Positions 20,550-30,346 of a stretch of 64,000 nt of DNA are shown here, piece after piece (within the stretch, counting starts at the first letter, position 1; every line of letters begins with the position of its first letter). The notes under the pieces are model-generated. The model searched no databases, had not been told where the DNA came from, and saw only the letters and a program-made list of their open reading frames with translations. The stretch is taken from the NCBI GenBank assembly GCA_025559845.1, contig CP048469.1, forward strand, positions 496,001 through 560,000, in the 5' to 3' direction. The position numbers and the translations under genes are program-made. The stretch is from Agrobacterium tumefaciens (GTDB taxonomy: Bacteria; Pseudomonadota; Alphaproteobacteria; Rhizobiales; Rhizobiaceae).

Positions 20550-20680
20550 TGGAAACGGTCGAACTGAGCGAAACGCAGAAGAAATCGAGACGCGGTCGCA
20601 ACATCGCGCTCGGCGTTCTGCTGGCTGGTCTTGTGGTGCTGTTTTACATCATCACCATCATCAAGATTGGTTCTCACTGA
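20549..20680 (+). CDS. ctaF: CtaF/CoxF-type small single-span protein of the oxidase operon
   Basis: 43 residues: a charged N-terminus [18 protein letters not shown] and one membrane span from about residue 19 to 39, ending IKIGSH. Alphaproteobacterial oxidase operons carry a gene of this size and topology between ctaB and ctaG, often called coxF or ctaF. The start overlaps the ctaB stop by one base, and the next gene begins 30 bp after its stop. Its role in oxidase assembly is not established; the call rests on position and topology. Easily missed because of its length. Confidence 0.8.
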   Translation: METVELSETQKKSRRGRNIALGVLLAGLVVLFYIITIIKIGSH

Positions 20681-20710
20681 CCATGTGAGACCGGAGGAGG
20701 GGAGGAGGAC

Positions 20711-21328
20711 ATGGCGAATATGGGCGCGGATACGGGAACGACCGGCACGCAACGGGTGAGCAATCGCTCGATCCTCGTGCTCTGTCTTGTTTTCTTTTTC
20801 GCCATGATCGGCATGGCCTATGCTGCAGTGCCGCTTTACACGCTGTTTTGCCGGGTGACGGGATATAACGGCACCACGCAACGGGTGGAGCAATATTCCG
20901 ACGTTATTCTCGACAAGACGATCAATGTGACCTTCGACGCCAATACGTCGAACGGCCTCAACTGGGATTTCCGTCCAGTCGACAAGATGGTGAAGCCGAA
21001 GATCGGCGAAACCGTACAGGTGATGTTCAAGGCGACGAATCGCTCACCGGTTCCAACGACCGGCACGGCCGTGTTCAACGTCACGCCGATGGAAGCTGGC
21101 GCCTATTTCAACAAGGTAGAGTGTTTCTGCTTTACGGAAACGACGCTGCAGCCGGGTGAAACCCTGGAAATGCCGGTTGTGTTCTTTGTCGATCCTGAGA
21201 TCGTCAATGCGCGTGAAACACGCAACATTCATACTTTGACGCTTTCTTATACGTTTTATCCGGCGAAAACGGAAAAACCGGTTGCGTCGTTGCCGGCCAA
21301 GACAGAAGCTGGCGTAAGCAAATTGTGA
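20711..21328 (+). CDS. ctaG: Cytochrome c oxidase copper-assembly protein (Cox11 family)
   Basis: 205 residues. CtaG/Cox11 delivers copper to the CuB site of subunit I. One membrane span near residues 20-42 anchors an immunoglobulin-like periplasmic domain with the copper motif ECFCFTE (CxC) near residue 137 and the conserved [11 protein letters not shown] stretch. ATG at 20711 follows GGAGGGGAGGAGG, a very strong ribosome site. It lies between ctaF and ctaE. Confidence 0.96.
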   Translation: MANMGADTGTTGTQRVSNRSILVLCLVFFFAMIGMAYAAVPLYTLFCRVTGYNGTTQRVEQYSDVILDKTINVTFDANTSNGLNWDFRPVDKMVKPKIGETVQVMFKATNRSPVPTTGTAVFNVTPMEAGAYFNKVECFCFTETTLQPGETLEMPVVFFVDPEIVNARETRNIHTLTLSYTFYPAKTEKPVASLPAKTEAGVSKL

Positions 21329-21390
21329 GAGGAGGCCCGGTCTTCGATCGAAGACCTGGTCAGGGAAGAGACATTCGGGGATTGTCGCAC

Positions 21391-22269
21391 ATGGCAGATA
21401 CGCATCAGAAAAACCACGACTACCATATCATAGACCCCAGCCCCTGGCCGCTTCTTGCGTCCATCGGCGCTTTCGTGATGACCTTTGGCGGCGTCTGTTA
21501 CATGCGGTATCTCTCGGGCGGCACATTCAAGCTGTTCGGGCTTGAGCTTGCCAATCCCTGGCTGTTCTATATCGGCCTCGTTATCGTGCTTTACACCATG
21601 TACGCCTGGTGGGCGGACACGATCAAGGAAGGCAACGAAGGTGCCCATACGCGCGTCGTGTCACTGCATCTGCGTTACGGCATGATCATGTTCATCGCTT
21701 CTGAAGTGATGTTCTTCGTGGCCTGGTTCTGGGCTTACTTCGATGCCAGCCTTTTCCCCCATGAAGCCATTCAGGCATCGCGCCTTGAATATACGGGCGG
21801 GCAGTGGCCGCCCAAGGGCATCGAGGTCATCGACCCCTGGCACCTGCCACTCTACAACACGGTTATCCTGCTTCTCTCCGGCACCTGCGTAACCTGGGCG
21901 CACCACGCCCTGCTGCACAATGACCGCAAGGGTTTGATTTCCGGTCTTGCTTTGACCGTCGCGCTCGGCGTTTTGTTCTCGACCGTGCAGGTCTATGAGT
22001 ACATGCACGCGCCGTTCGACTTCAAGAACTCCATTTATGGCGCCACGTTCTTCATGGCGACCGGCTTCCACGGTTTCCACGTGTTCGTCGGAACGGTCTT
22101 CCTGCTGGTGTGCCTGTTCAGGGCGATCGCCGGTGGCTTCACGCCGAAACAGCATTTTGGTTTCGAGGCGGCTGCCTGGTACTGGCACTTCGTTGACGTG
22201 GTATGGCTGTTCCTGTTCTTCGCGATCTATATCTGGGGCGGTTGGGGCGCACCTCTGGCGCACGGTTGA
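21391..22269 (+). CDS. ctaE: Cytochrome c oxidase subunit III
   Basis: 292 residues with seven membrane spans. Subunit III stabilises the aa3 complex and supports proton uptake. Family features include [10 protein letters not shown], the [20 protein letters not shown] segment and the C-terminal [17 protein letters not shown] at 21391 is chosen because [20 protein letters not shown] is the usual rhizobial start; the frame is open upstream into the ctaG stop but has no homology. It follows ctaG by 62 bp. Confidence 0.96.
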   Translation: MADTHQKNHDYHIIDPSPWPLLASIGAFVMTFGGVCYMRYLSGGTFKLFGLELANPWLFYIGLVIVLYTMYAWWADTIKEGNEGAHTRVVSLHLRYGMIMFIASEVMFFVAWFWAYFDASLFPHEAIQASRLEYTGGQWPPKGIEVIDPWHLPLYNTVILLLSGTCVTWAHHALLHNDRKGLISGLALTVALGVLFSTVQVYEYMHAPFDFKNSIYGATFFMATGFHGFHVFVGTVFLLVCLFRAIAGGFTPKQHFGFEAAAWYWHFVDVVWLFLFFAIYIWGGWGAPLAHG

Positions 22270-22359
22270 TCGTTTCCGAAACAAGCGTAAGAGCGGCTTG
22301 CGGGCCGCTCTTTCTGTTTGTCCGGGAGGAGAAAGGTCCAGTGCGAGAGGGAGATCGTC

Positions 22360-22746
22360 ATGTCCGGACCGGAGGGTAACGCTTTTGCGCCCGTCGATCC
22401 CGTAAAGACGGGTTTGGGCGGTTGCTGTCCACGCTGTGGAAACGGGCGGCTGTTCGACGGATTTCTCAAACTGCAGCCGGAATGCAGCGCGTGCGGCCTG
22501 GATTATTCCTTCGCTGACGCGGGCGATGGCCCGGCCGTCTTCGTCATGTTGATCGTTGGTTTTCTGGTCATTGGGCTCGCTCTGTGGGTGGATGCCCGTT
22601 TTGCCCCGCCCGTCTGGGTGCACGCCATGCTCTGGCTTCCATTCACGATCATTATTTCCCTCATCCTCCTGCGCAAGCTGAAGGGCATCATGATTGCCCT
22701 GCAATATCGCAACAATGCAAGCGAAGGCAAAATCGATCGTGAATGA
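22360..22746 (+). CDS. DUF983 family membrane protein
   Basis: 128 residues. An N-terminal zinc-ribbon-like part (CCPRCGNGRLF ... CSACGLDYS, four cysteines) precedes two membrane spans (about 58-78 and 84-105). DUF983 genes recur in oxidase clusters between ctaE and surf1 in alphaproteobacteria, but no function is proven. ATG at 22360 follows GAGAGGGAGA. It ends 10 bp before the surf1 start. Confidence 0.88.
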   Translation: MSGPEGNAFAPVDPVKTGLGGCCPRCGNGRLFDGFLKLQPECSACGLDYSFADAGDGPAVFVMLIVGFLVIGLALWVDARFAPPVWVHAMLWLPFTIIISLILLRKLKGIMIALQYRNNASEGKIDRE

Positions 22747-22756
22747 CGGATCTCAT

Positions 22757-23491
22757 ATGAAGGCTGCAGAACGACGCGTCGGCTTCGCGGCGCCACTCGT
22801 GCTGCTTGCTCTCGCCATTTTGCTCGGCCTTGGCACATGGCAGGTCAAGCGGCTCTATTGGAAAGAAGGACTGATCGCCGATATTGCTGAAAGACGTGTG
22901 GCAAGTCCCGCATCGCTTTCCGATATCGAGGCAATGGCAAGGGCTGGTGAAGACATCGAGTATCGCCGGCTCAGCGTGAAAGGTGTTTTCGACCACAATC
23001 GCGAGCGGCATTTCTTCGCAACATATAACGGAAGTACCGGTTACTATATCTATACGCCGCTGACACTGGCAGACGGGCGGGTGGTCCTCATCAATCGCGG
23101 TTTTGTACCTTTCGAAATGAAGGAAGCGGCCAAGCGCGTGGAAGGGCAGGTTGGCGGCGAGGTTGCGGTCGAAGGACTGGCGCGCGCCCGGCTTGCCGGC
23201 AAGCCATCGTTGATGCTACCCGACAACGACATCGCCAAGAATATCTTCTACTGGAAAGACATGACGGCGATGGCAGAGAGCGTGGGTATTCCTGCCACGC
23301 AGCTTGTTCCGATCTTTATTGACGCGAATGATGCCCCAAATCCGGGCGGTTGGCCGAAAGGTGGCGTAACGCTCACAGATTTGCCGAACAATCACCTTCA
23401 ATATGCGATAACGTGGTATGGCTTGGCAGCAGCCCTTGTCATTGTCGCCGGTTTTGCCTATTTCCGAAACGGGAAGGGGCAGGACGAGTAA
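22757..23491 (+). CDS. SURF1 family oxidase assembly protein
   Basis: 244 residues with a membrane span at each end (about 10-28 and 215-232) around a periplasmic domain, the SURF1 layout. Conserved features are LGTWQVKRL.WKE near residue 27, GYYIYTPL, VLINRGFVP and the terminal NNHLQYAITWYGLA. SURF1 supplies haem a to subunit I of aa3 oxidases. ATG at 22757. It is the last oxidase assembly gene; ispH follows after 63 bp. Confidence 0.93.
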   Translation: MKAAERRVGFAAPLVLLALAILLGLGTWQVKRLYWKEGLIADIAERRVASPASLSDIEAMARAGEDIEYRRLSVKGVFDHNRERHFFATYNGSTGYYIYTPLTLADGRVVLINRGFVPFEMKEAAKRVEGQVGGEVAVEGLARARLAGKPSLMLPDNDIAKNIFYWKDMTAMAESVGIPATQLVPIFIDANDAPNPGGWPKGGVTLTDLPNNHLQYAITWYGLAAALVIVAGFAYFRNGKGQDE

Positions 23492-23554
23492 TCGGCGCGT
23501 GCCATCCGCAAGGAAGGCCAAAACCGAAGGCCAGGGAGAGGTACAGGAGCAGGA

Positions 23555-24607
23555 ATGAACATTGCCGTTACCAAACCCCCTTTGACGATCCGGCTGTGCG
23601 GGCCGCGCGGTTTCTGCGCAGGTGTTGACCGCGCTATCCAGATTGTCGTGCTGGCGTTGAAGGCCTACGGTGCCCCTGTCTATGTGCGTCACGAAATCGT
23701 GCACAATCGCTACGTCGTTGAAGGGCTGGAAGCCAAGGGTGCGGTCTTCGTCGAGGAACTGCATGAGATACCATCCGAGCACCGCGAACAGCCCGTCGTC
23801 TTTTCCGCACATGGTGTGCCGAAGTCCGTGCCCGCTGATGCCGAGGCACGCAATCTCTTTTATCTTGATGCCACATGCCCGCTGGTTTCCAAGGTTCACA
23901 AGCAGGCCATGCGGCATCAACGCCTCGGCCGCCACGTCGTACTGATCGGCCATGCCGGCCACCCGGAAGTCATCGGCACGATGGGCCAGCTTCCCGAGGG
24001 AACAGTCTCGTTGGTCGAGACGGTGGACGATGTCGATCACTACGAGCCAGCGGATCGTGAAAATCTCGGCTTCGTGACCCAGACGACGCTTTCCGTCGAC
24101 GATACAGCGGGCGTGATCGCCAGACTTCAGGAACGGTTCCCTGCCATTCAGGCTCCGGCTGCCGACAGCATCTGTTACGCCACCACCAATCGACAGGATG
24201 CGGTGAAACAGGCAGCTCCCGGCTGCGATCTTTTCATCGTCGTCGGCGCACCCAACTCCTCGAATTCGAAGCGCCTGGTCGAGGTTGCCCTGCGGGCCGG
24301 TGCAAAGCGCTCCGTGCTGGTGCAGCGCGCATCTGAAATCGATTGGGACGAAATTGGCGATGTCAAAACCGTTGGTCTGTCGGCGGGCGCATCAGCGCCG
24401 GAGGTGATCGTCGATGAGATCATCGAAGCCTTCAAAGCACGGTTCGACACGACGCTTGACCTTGCCGTTACGGTTGAGGAAACAGAGCATTTCCTCGTGA
24501 ACCGCGAGCTTCGCGCCATCGAACTGACAACCGAGGATATGGCTTTCGTCAATGGCAATGCCAGCAACGCGCTGCCACCAAAGACGGCCGCAGGCAGCAT
24601 CTCCTGA
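23555..24607 (+). CDS. ispH: 4-hydroxy-3-methylbut-2-enyl diphosphate reductase
   Basis: 350 residues. IspH (LytB) uses a [4Fe-4S] cluster to make IPP and DMAPP in the last step of the MEP pathway. The three cluster cysteines are seen in GFCAGVDRA (Cys21), DATCPLV and [11 protein letters not shown]; substrate motifs HGVP and the conserved Glu-containing [10 protein letters not shown] region are also present. ATG at 23555. It runs in the same direction as thrB, which starts 39 bp later. Confidence 0.97.
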   Translation: MNIAVTKPPLTIRLCGPRGFCAGVDRAIQIVVLALKAYGAPVYVRHEIVHNRYVVEGLEAKGAVFVEELHEIPSEHREQPVVFSAHGVPKSVPADAEARNLFYLDATCPLVSKVHKQAMRHQRLGRHVVLIGHAGHPEVIGTMGQLPEGTVSLVETVDDVDHYEPADRENLGFVTQTTLSVDDTAGVIARLQERFPAIQAPAADSICYATTNRQDAVKQAAPGCDLFIVVGAPNSSNSKRLVEVALRAGAKRSVLVQRASEIDWDEIGDVKTVGLSAGASAPEVIVDEIIEAFKARFDTTLDLAVTVEETEHFLVNRELRAIELTTEDMAFVNGNASNALPPKTAAGSIS

Positions 24608-24646
24608 TCCCGAATTTCAATCCTGTCCCTAGCAAGAGATTTTAAA

Positions 24647-25615
24647 TTGGCAGTTTACACGGACATCACCGAAGATGATCTGAGGAATTTCCTCACGCAA
24701 TACGATGTCGGCGAACTCACCTCCTATAAGGGAATTGCCGAAGGTGTCGAAAACTCCAATTTCCTGCTGCACACGACCAAAGACCCGCTGATCCTGACGC
24801 TCTATGAGAAGCGTGTGGAAAAGTCGGACCTGCCGTTTTTCCTGGGTTTGATGCAGCACCTGTCGGCAAAGGGCTTGTCCTGCCCATTGCCTCTACCGCG
24901 CAAGGATGGTGCGCTGCTTGGCGAACTGTCCGGTCGTCCCGCCGCACTGATCTCTTTCCTGGAAGGTATGTGGCTGAGAAAACCGGAAGCCAAACATTGC
25001 CGGGAAGTCGGCAAGGCGCTGGCTGCCATGCATCTTGCTGGAGAAGGCTTCGAGATCAAGCGCCCCAACGCACTGTCCGTTGAGGGCTGGAGGGTTCTTT
25101 GGGACAAATCCGAAGAGCGCGCCGACGAAGTGGAAAAGGGCCTGAAGGCCGAGATCGCGCCGGAGCTCGAATATCTCGCCGCGAACTGGCCCGCTGATCT
25201 GCCCGCCGGCGTCATTCATGCAGATCTGTTCCAGGACAACGTGTTTTTCCTGGGCGACGCGCTTTCTGGCCTGATTGATTTCTACTTTGCCTGCAACGAT
25301 TTGCTGGCCTATGACGTATCGATCTGCCTCAACGCCTGGTGCTTCGAAAAGGACGGCGCTTATAACGTTACCAAGGGCAAGGCGTTGCTGGAAGGCTACC
25401 AGTCGGTGCGCCCGTTGAGCAAGGACGAACTCGAGGCATTACCGCTTCTGGCACGCGGCTCTGCGCTGCGCTTTTTCCTCACCCGTCTCTACGACTGGCT
25501 GACGACGCCGGCTGGCGCACTGGTCGTCAAGAAAGATCCGATGGAATATCTGCGCAAGCTGCGTTTCCACCGGACGATTGGCCACGTTGCCGAGTACGGA
25601 CTGGCAGACGCATGA
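24647..25615 (+). CDS. thrB: Homoserine kinase (ThrB2, phosphotransferase-family type)
   Basis: 322 residues. This form belongs to the aminoglycoside phosphotransferase/choline kinase fold rather than the GHMP kinase fold of E. coli ThrB. Motifs are [13 protein letters not shown] (catalytic loop, near 190) and [18 protein letters not shown] (metal Asp). It phosphorylates homoserine for ThrC, which is encoded at 35206. The start is TTG at 24647, directly before [16 protein letters not shown] homology with AAGAGA upstream. Its stop overlaps the rnhA start by 4 bp. Confidence 0.94.
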   Translation: MAVYTDITEDDLRNFLTQYDVGELTSYKGIAEGVENSNFLLHTTKDPLILTLYEKRVEKSDLPFFLGLMQHLSAKGLSCPLPLPRKDGALLGELSGRPAALISFLEGMWLRKPEAKHCREVGKALAAMHLAGEGFEIKRPNALSVEGWRVLWDKSEERADEVEKGLKAEIAPELEYLAANWPADLPAGVIHADLFQDNVFFLGDALSGLIDFYFACNDLLAYDVSICLNAWCFEKDGAYNVTKGKALLEGYQSVRPLSKDELEALPLLARGSALRFFLTRLYDWLTTPAGALVVKKDPMEYLRKLRFHRTIGHVAEYGLADA

Positions 25616-26052
25616 AACATATCGATATTTTCACCGACGGTGCCTGCTCCGGAAATCCTGGGCCTGGCGGCTGGGGCGCTGTCCTGCGCTTCGGCGAAAT
25701 CGAGAAAGAGCTGTCAGGCGGTGAAGCCGAAACCACCAACAACCGCATGGAATTGATGGCGGCGATCTCTGCGCTTAACGCCTTGAAAGAACCTTGCGAG
25801 GTCGACCTCTATACGGATAGCTCCTACGTAAAGGACGGCATCACCAAGTGGATTTTCGGCTGGAAGAAAAAAGGCTGGAAAACCGCTGACAACAAGCCGG
25901 TCAAGAATGTCGAGCTTTGGCAAGCACTTGAGACGGCCCGCGAGCGCCACAAGGTGACGCTGCACTGGGTCAAGGGCCACGCTGGACATCCTGAAAACGA
26001 ACGTGCCGACGAATTGGCACGCAAAGGCATGGAGCCTTTCAAACGGCGGTAA
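25612..26052 (+). CDS. rnhA: Ribonuclease HI
   Basis: 146 residues. It cleaves the RNA strand of RNA-DNA hybrids. All four metal-binding carboxylates are visible: Asp9 ([12 protein letters not shown]), Glu47 ([10 protein letters not shown]), Asp69 (YTDSSYV) and Asp133 (NERADELA), plus the catalytic His loop KGHAGHPEN. The start overlaps the thrB stop (ATGA), so it is translationally coupled to thrB. Confidence 0.97.
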   Translation: MKHIDIFTDGACSGNPGPGGWGAVLRFGEIEKELSGGEAETTNNRMELMAAISALNALKEPCEVDLYTDSSYVKDGITKWIFGWKKKGWKTADNKPVKNVELWQALETARERHKVTLHWVKGHAGHPENERADELARKGMEPFKRR

Positions 26053-26207
26053 TGAAAGCCTGTTCTATTCCGCATCGCGCTCGATGCAGGACGAGAATAT
26101 GGGGTTGAGAAAACTGAAACCCGACTTATCTTGTCGGCAATCATCCGCCTCGATGCCAACTGCGTCTGTCATCGGCGGGAACGGAAACGCAGACGAAGAG
26201 GTATCTC

Positions 26208-26516
26208 ATGATCCTGCATTGTGTATTTTTGCGTTTTAAGGCAGCAACTGCGTCTTCTGAAAAACAGGCAGTCTTCGAGGCCATTGCAGCCCTGAAAGAC
26301 GATATTCCTGGTATCGTGGATGTCAAATACGGCCAGAATGTCTCGCCGGAAGGCTTGAACGGTGGCTTTGTCGACGGTTTTATCGTGACTTTGGAGAGCC
26401 CGGAGGCGCGCGATGACTATCTCGCTCATCCCAAGCACATCGAAGTTGGCGAACGTCTTGTTTCGCTGACGGATGGCGGCCTGGCGGGACTTCTGGTTTT
26501 CGATATGAACACATGA
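26208..26516 (+). CDS. Dabb (stress-responsive A/B barrel) domain protein
   Basis: 102 residues, a dimeric alpha-beta barrel. The signature MILHCVFLRFKAAT at the start and GFVVTLES-like strand (here GFIVTLESPEARDDYLAHPKH) match the Dabb family. Related proteins are stress-induced in plants, and some bacterial members are small enzymes. Function unknown. ATG at 26208 follows AAGAGG. It is a single gene closed by a strong terminator, 155 bp after rnhA. Confidence 0.85.
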   Translation: MILHCVFLRFKAATASSEKQAVFEAIAALKDDIPGIVDVKYGQNVSPEGLNGGFVDGFIVTLESPEARDDYLAHPKHIEVGERLVSLTDGGLAGLLVFDMNT

Positions 26517-26548
26517 AAAAGGGCGGTTTTACCGCCCTTTTCTTTTTT
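26517..26548. terminator. Bidirectional intrinsic terminator
   Basis: An 11-bp perfect stem (26517-26527 with 26531-26541, 3-base loop) is followed by CTTTTTT on the plus strand and by a T run on the minus strand. It closes the Dabb gene and the convergent peroxiredoxin gene. Confidence 0.93.
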
Positions 26549-26563
26549 CCATGATCGTCAGGA

Positions 26564-27049
26564 TCAAAGCTGTTCGATCATCGTCGCAGCCGACGAGACG
26601 GTCGCCTGACCGGGGTTTTCTTCGATGTTGAGCGATTTTACCACGCCGTTCTCGACCAGCATGGAATAACGCTTGGAGCGGACACCAAGGCCGCCGCCGG
26701 AGAGATCGGCATCAAGGCCGAGCGCCTTCGTAAAGGAGGCGTCCCAATCGGCGAGGAAGTGGATTTTGCCCTGTCCGCCGGAAGCCTGTGCCCAGGCGCC
26801 CATGACGTGCCAGTCGTTGACAGCGATCACGGCAATGTCGTCAACGCCCTTGCCAAGAATGGTGTCTCGGTTTTCCAGGTAACCAGGCAGATGGTTCAGC
26901 GTGCATGTTGGCGTGAAAGCTCCTGGCACGGCAAACAGCACCACCGTTTTGCCGTTGAAGAGGTCATCGGTGTTTGTTTCCACCGGGCCGTCAGCGGTCT
27001 TTTCCTTGAATGTCGCGGAAGGCAGCTTGTCGCCGATCTTGATGGTCAT
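26564..27049 (-). CDS. Peroxiredoxin, Prx5 (AhpE/type II) family
   Basis: 161 residues. The peroxidatic cysteine lies in VPGAFTPTCTLNHLPGY (Cys48), the Prx5-type motif (PxxxTxxC). The resolving cysteine of two-Cys forms is not evident, so it probably relies on glutathione or glutaredoxin. It reduces hydrogen and alkyl peroxides in the cytoplasm. ATG at 27049. It is monocistronic, closed by the shared terminator, and 99 bp from the next minus-strand gene upstream. Confidence 0.93.
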   Translation of the reverse strand: MTIKIGDKLPSATFKEKTADGPVETNTDDLFNGKTVVLFAVPGAFTPTCTLNHLPGYLENRDTILGKGVDDIAVIAVNDWHVMGAWAQASGGQGKIHFLADWDASFTKALGLDADLSGGGLGVRSKRYSMLVENGVVKSLNIEENPGQATVSSAATMIEQL

Positions 27050-27148
27050 GTCTTTGCTCCTGTGGCAATGCGGTCCACCGGACTATAGAGCATCAATATT
27101 GAAAATCGAGTGCCGTTTTCCACTCTTCCGCATGCGATGCCACACCCG

Positions 27149-27991
27149 TCAAGGCTTTGGAAAATTAAGGTTCGTCTCCATCGCCCGATTGCCGCTCTTG
27201 ACCAGAATAGGCCAGCTTTGGCCCGGCACCTGATAGGTCTTGGGAAGTCCCTTGATGTTCATGTAGAATGATAACTTGCGTTTGTCGCGCACCAGGTTCT
27301 GTGGCTCGAAATAGGCAAAACCAGATGGCCCGGCGACAAATATTTCCGTTTCTTTCGGTGCGTTTTCCGGCAGCAGCAATTGTACGCCGAGCATGGTTTT
27401 GTCCGGGGTAATGTGAAAATCGGTGACCTTGAAATCGTCGGAGGCAGCCTCCGGCAAGGTCGCGCGTGCTTCATTCAGCAACTTGCGCTCCTCGTCATTG
27501 GTGTCTTCAGGTTTACCACGGCCGATCTCGAACGTCGCCTCGAAGGGAATGCAGATATTCTGGCATACCCCGATGAAGGCAGTCATCCGGACTTTCTCAT
27601 TGGTGGCATTGCCGAGGGTCTTGAGCTCGAAGGGGAGCCCGACAGCCTGATCGTATCCGATGTCGTTGAGATCGCCATTCTCGATCAGTTTGGGAACGGG
27701 ATAAGACATCGAAGACAACGTCACGCCACTGGCCGGATCGAGGTTGATCTGTGGTGGTATGCCTGCTTCGCCCGGTTCCCGCCAATAGGTAATCCAGCCA
27801 GGGTTGGGCTCGATTTGCAGGACACCACGGATACTACCGTTTTCGTCGCCCGAAAGGGCAACGACTCGCATCCGCCCGCCCTCGCTGCTGGCCCAGTCGG
27901 TGATTTCCGCCTGCGCTGCGTGCGCACTGCCCGCGATGATGGCGATTGCAATACAAGAACGTGAAAACTGCAAGAATGTCCTGATGCTCAT
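27149..27991 (-). CDS. Exported DsbD N-terminal (DsbC/DsbD-alpha) domain protein
   Basis: 280 residues. A signal peptide ends near AHAAQAE (about residue 28). The mature part has the immunoglobulin-like DsbD-alpha fold, recognisable by GWITYWREPGEAG and the redox pair in GVCQNICIPFE (C-x4-C, near residue 145). In DsbD this domain passes electrons to periplasmic thiol proteins; here it is a free-standing periplasmic protein without the membrane and thioredoxin domains. Its partner is unknown. It is divergent from yqgE. Confidence 0.87.
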   Translation of the reverse strand: MSIRTFLQFSRSCIAIAIIAGSAHAAQAEITDWASSEGGRMRVVALSGDENGSIRGVLQIEPNPGWITYWREPGEAGIPPQINLDPASGVTLSSMSYPVPKLIENGDLNDIGYDQAVGLPFELKTLGNATNEKVRMTAFIGVCQNICIPFEATFEIGRGKPEDTNDEERKLLNEARATLPEAASDDFKVTDFHITPDKTMLGVQLLLPENAPKETEIFVAGPSGFAYFEPQNLVRDKRKLSFYMNIKGLPKTYQVPGQSWPILVKSGNRAMETNLNFPKP

Positions 27992-28152
27992 ACTTCCCGT
28001 CTAACGCAACATTGTCGGGTGGGCCAGTTACGAATTTGTGCCGTTCATCATTTTCGGTTGATTGATAACGCACTATGCCTCATCCTATTGACTGTCGAAA
28101 TGCGAGCGCCGCATTCCGCTGACGTGCGGATGACGGCCTTCTGGAGGCGCCT

Positions 28153-28758
28153 GTGAGCTTTTCAACCCTGATGGAAAAACGCGAACGTGGCTTTCTCGAC
28201 GGTCAGTTTCTGATCGCCATGCCAGGATTGGACGATGGAAACTTCGCCCGTTCGGTCGTTTACATCTGCGCCCATTCGGACGCAGGTGCCATGGGATTTA
28301 TCATCAATCGGCCACAGCAGATAACGTTCACGGACATTCTTCTGCATCTCAAACTGGTGGATAGCAATGATGCCATCATGCTGCCCAACCGCACTCGCGA
28401 TTTCCCCATACAGTCCGGTGGCCCGGTCGAAACTGGCCGTGGTTTCGTGCTTCACTCGGATGACTATGGGAGCGAGTCGAGTATTCCCGTAAGCGATGAG
28501 ATTTCACTGACGGCGACGCTTGATATCGTCAGAGCCATTTCCAACGGCCATGGTCCGAAGCGGGCGACAATGCTGCTCGGCTACGCGGGTTGGGGGCCAG
28601 GCCAGCTTGAAAACGAAATCGCCAACAATGGCTGGCTCAATTGCCCCGCATCCGATGATCTGATCTTCGACAGGCTTTTGGATAACAAGTACGAACGCGC
28701 CCTGGCACTGATGGGCGTTGATCCGCGCATGCTGTCGGCTGAGGCCGGGCACGCCTGA
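28153..28758 (+). CDS. YqgE/AlgH family protein
   Basis: 201 residues of the UPF0301 family. The hallmark [20 protein letters not shown] begins near residue 16, followed by [10 protein letters not shown]. In Pseudomonas, AlgH affects alginate and virulence, but the biochemical role remains unknown. The GTG at 28153 follows GGAGG and is chosen; an ATG six codons later is possible. The stop precedes the EcfG promoter of csbD by 27 bp. Confidence 0.93.
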   Translation: MSFSTLMEKRERGFLDGQFLIAMPGLDDGNFARSVVYICAHSDAGAMGFIINRPQQITFTDILLHLKLVDSNDAIMLPNRTRDFPIQSGGPVETGRGFVLHSDDYGSESSIPVSDEISLTATLDIVRAISNGHGPKRATMLLGYAGWGPGQLENEIANNGWLNCPASDDLIFDRLLDNKYERALALMGVDPRMLSAEAGHA

Positions 28759-28785
28759 GCCCTCATTGAAGTGCGTTTTGTTGTC

Positions 28786-28811
28786 GGAACCAAATTCCGA
28801 TCCCTGACGTT
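28786..28811 (+). promoter_or_regulatory. EcfG-type general-stress promoter of csbD
   Basis: GGAAC at 28786-28790 and CGTT at 28808-28811 with a 17-bp spacer match the alphaproteobacterial EcfG (RpoE2/SigT) consensus GGAAC-N16/17-CGTT exactly. The CsbD start lies 51 bp further on. The downstream gene type fits a stress regulon. Confidence 0.85.
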
Positions 28812-28861
28812 ACTCCCCCGAAAACCGGACGACTAGTTCGGTTCAACAAGGGAGAAATACC

Positions 28862-29053
28862 ATGGGTAGCACATCCGATAAGATCGCCGGCAAAGCAAAC
28901 GAAGTCGCAGGCAAGGTGAAGAAAAACGTCGGCGAAGCGACCGGCGACAATGAGTTGCGCGCCAAGGGTGCCGCCCAGGAAGCAAAGGGCAAGGTGCAGA
29001 CCAGCGTCGGCAAGGCGAAAGACGCCGTAAAGGGCGCGGTCGACCGGATGTAA
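28862..29053 (+). CDS. CsbD family general-stress protein
   Basis: 63 residues, strongly hydrophilic and Lys/Ala/Gly-rich, with the repeated CsbD pattern [16 protein letters not shown] and [15 protein letters not shown]. CsbD proteins are among the most induced small proteins of bacterial stress responses, with no known biochemical activity. The exact EcfG promoter upstream indicates control by the general stress sigma factor. ATG at 28862 follows AAGGGAGA. A hairpin follows the stop. Confidence 0.92.
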   Translation: MGSTSDKIAGKANEVAGKVKKNVGEATGDNELRAKGAAQEAKGKVQTSVGKAKDAVKGAVDRM

Positions 29054-29093
29054 CAAGGGATCTGACCGCGAACCTTCCGCGGCCTGAAACTTC

Positions 29094-29123
29094 GAGCGCA
29101 TGTGTCTTTCGATACATGCGCTC
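29094..29123 (+). terminator. Hairpin after csbD
   Basis: GAGCGCATGT (29094-29103) pairs perfectly with 29114-29123, followed by TTCTCGT. The T tract is weak, so this is a probable but not strong terminator. Confidence 0.6.
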
Positions 29124-29180
29124 TTCTCGTAGAAGCGCCTGTTTTGGCGTTTTCCCTTCTGCTCAGCACACAGGTCACTC

Positions 29181-30293
29181 ATGAAGCTCTTCTCCTGCGC
29201 CTCCTGCGGACAACCCGTCCATTTTGACAATCGCTTTTGTGTGTCCTGCGGTCATCGGCTGGCCTTCGTGCCGGAGCGACTTTCCATGGAAGCCCTGGCG
29301 CCGGTTGGTGAACCAAACTGGCAGCTTGTGGCTGAACCTGAGAAGCAGGTGCGTTTTTGCGCCAATGAAGTCAACGATATCTGTAACTGGTCTGTCCCGG
29401 CGCAAAGCGAAAGTGCCTTTTGTCCGGCATGCAGCCATAACCGCCTAGTGCCGGATATCGCGACGGAGCAAGGGATCGGGCAGTGGCGGCGGATCAGCCA
29501 GGCCCAGCGTCACCTCTTTTATTCGCTGTTGCGTCTCAAGCTTCCTCACCCCAACAGGGATGTCGATCCTGCTGGTGGGCTCGTCTTTGATTTCCTTGTC
29601 GATGAGGTTGCGCCTGATGGGTCGGTCATCCCGGCTATGACGGGGCATGACGAAGGGCTGATTGCCATCAGGGCGGCGGAAGCCGATGATGTGACGCGCG
29701 AACAGGTGCGCGCCAACATGAACGAGCCCTATCGAACCATGTTGGGGCATTTCCGTCATGAGGTGGGGCATTTCATCTGGAACAAGCTGGTCCGCGACAA
29801 AAACCTGTTCGAGCCATTCCGTGCTGCGTTCGGTGACGAACGCGAGGATTACGGAGCGGCGCTGCAACGGAACTATGAGCAGGGTCCCAGACCCGACTGG
29901 CAGGATAGTTTCATCAGCTCTTATGCCTCCGTACATCCCTGGGAGGATTTCGCGGAGTGTTTCGCTCATTATCTGCACATCGTCGACACGCTGGAAACGG
30001 CGCGGGCCTTTGGTGTTGCTGTTGATCCCGATGGGCACGAGGAAATGGCTGCGGAAGTCACGTTTGATCCCTACAATGCCCGTAGTGCCGAGCAAATCGT
30101 CAAGGCGTGGATTCCTCTCAGCGTTGCCATCAATTCCATCCAGCGCAGCATGGGGGAGGCGGACCTATATCCCTTCGTGCTGACACCGCCGGTGGTTTCG
30201 AAACTGGAGTTCATTCGTGCATTGCTGCACGGAAAAATCGTTGGCGTAAGCGAAACGCAGCAAGACGTGCAGCAGACGGCAATGGTTCAGTAA
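29181..30293 (+). CDS. Zinc-ribbon metallopeptidase-like protein (Peptidase_Mx)
   Basis: 370 residues. The N-terminus holds cysteine pairs of a zinc ribbon (CASCG, CVSCGHR, then CNW and CPACS, residues 6-90). A gluzincin-type motif HEVGHF lies near residues 192-197, with Glu-rich EDFAECFAHYLH near 253-264 giving the further metal ligand. The layout matches the DUF2248/Peptidase_Mx family, common in Rhizobiales, whose substrate is unknown. No signal peptide is visible, so it is probably cytoplasmic. ATG at 29181. A strong terminator follows the stop. Confidence 0.85.
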   Translation: MKLFSCASCGQPVHFDNRFCVSCGHRLAFVPERLSMEALAPVGEPNWQLVAEPEKQVRFCANEVNDICNWSVPAQSESAFCPACSHNRLVPDIATEQGIGQWRRISQAQRHLFYSLLRLKLPHPNRDVDPAGGLVFDFLVDEVAPDGSVIPAMTGHDEGLIAIRAAEADDVTREQVRANMNEPYRTMLGHFRHEVGHFIWNKLVRDKNLFEPFRAAFGDEREDYGAALQRNYEQGPRPDWQDSFISSYASVHPWEDFAECFAHYLHIVDTLETARAFGVAVDPDGHEEMAAEVTFDPYNARSAEQIVKAWIPLSVAINSIQRSMGEADLYPFVLTPPVVSKLEFIRALLHGKIVGVSETQQDVQQTAMVQ

Positions 30294-30309
30294 GGCGCGC
30301 TATATCTGC

Positions 30310-30346
30310 GGCATCCTCGGCATGACCCGAGGATGCCTGCATTTTT
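30310..30346. terminator. Terminator between the metallopeptidase and the GGDEF-EAL gene
   Basis: An 11-bp perfect stem (30310-30320 with 30327-30337, 6-base loop) is followed by TGCATTTTTT on the plus strand. It ends the metallopeptidase transcript and overlaps the end of the opposite gene. Confidence 0.85.
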
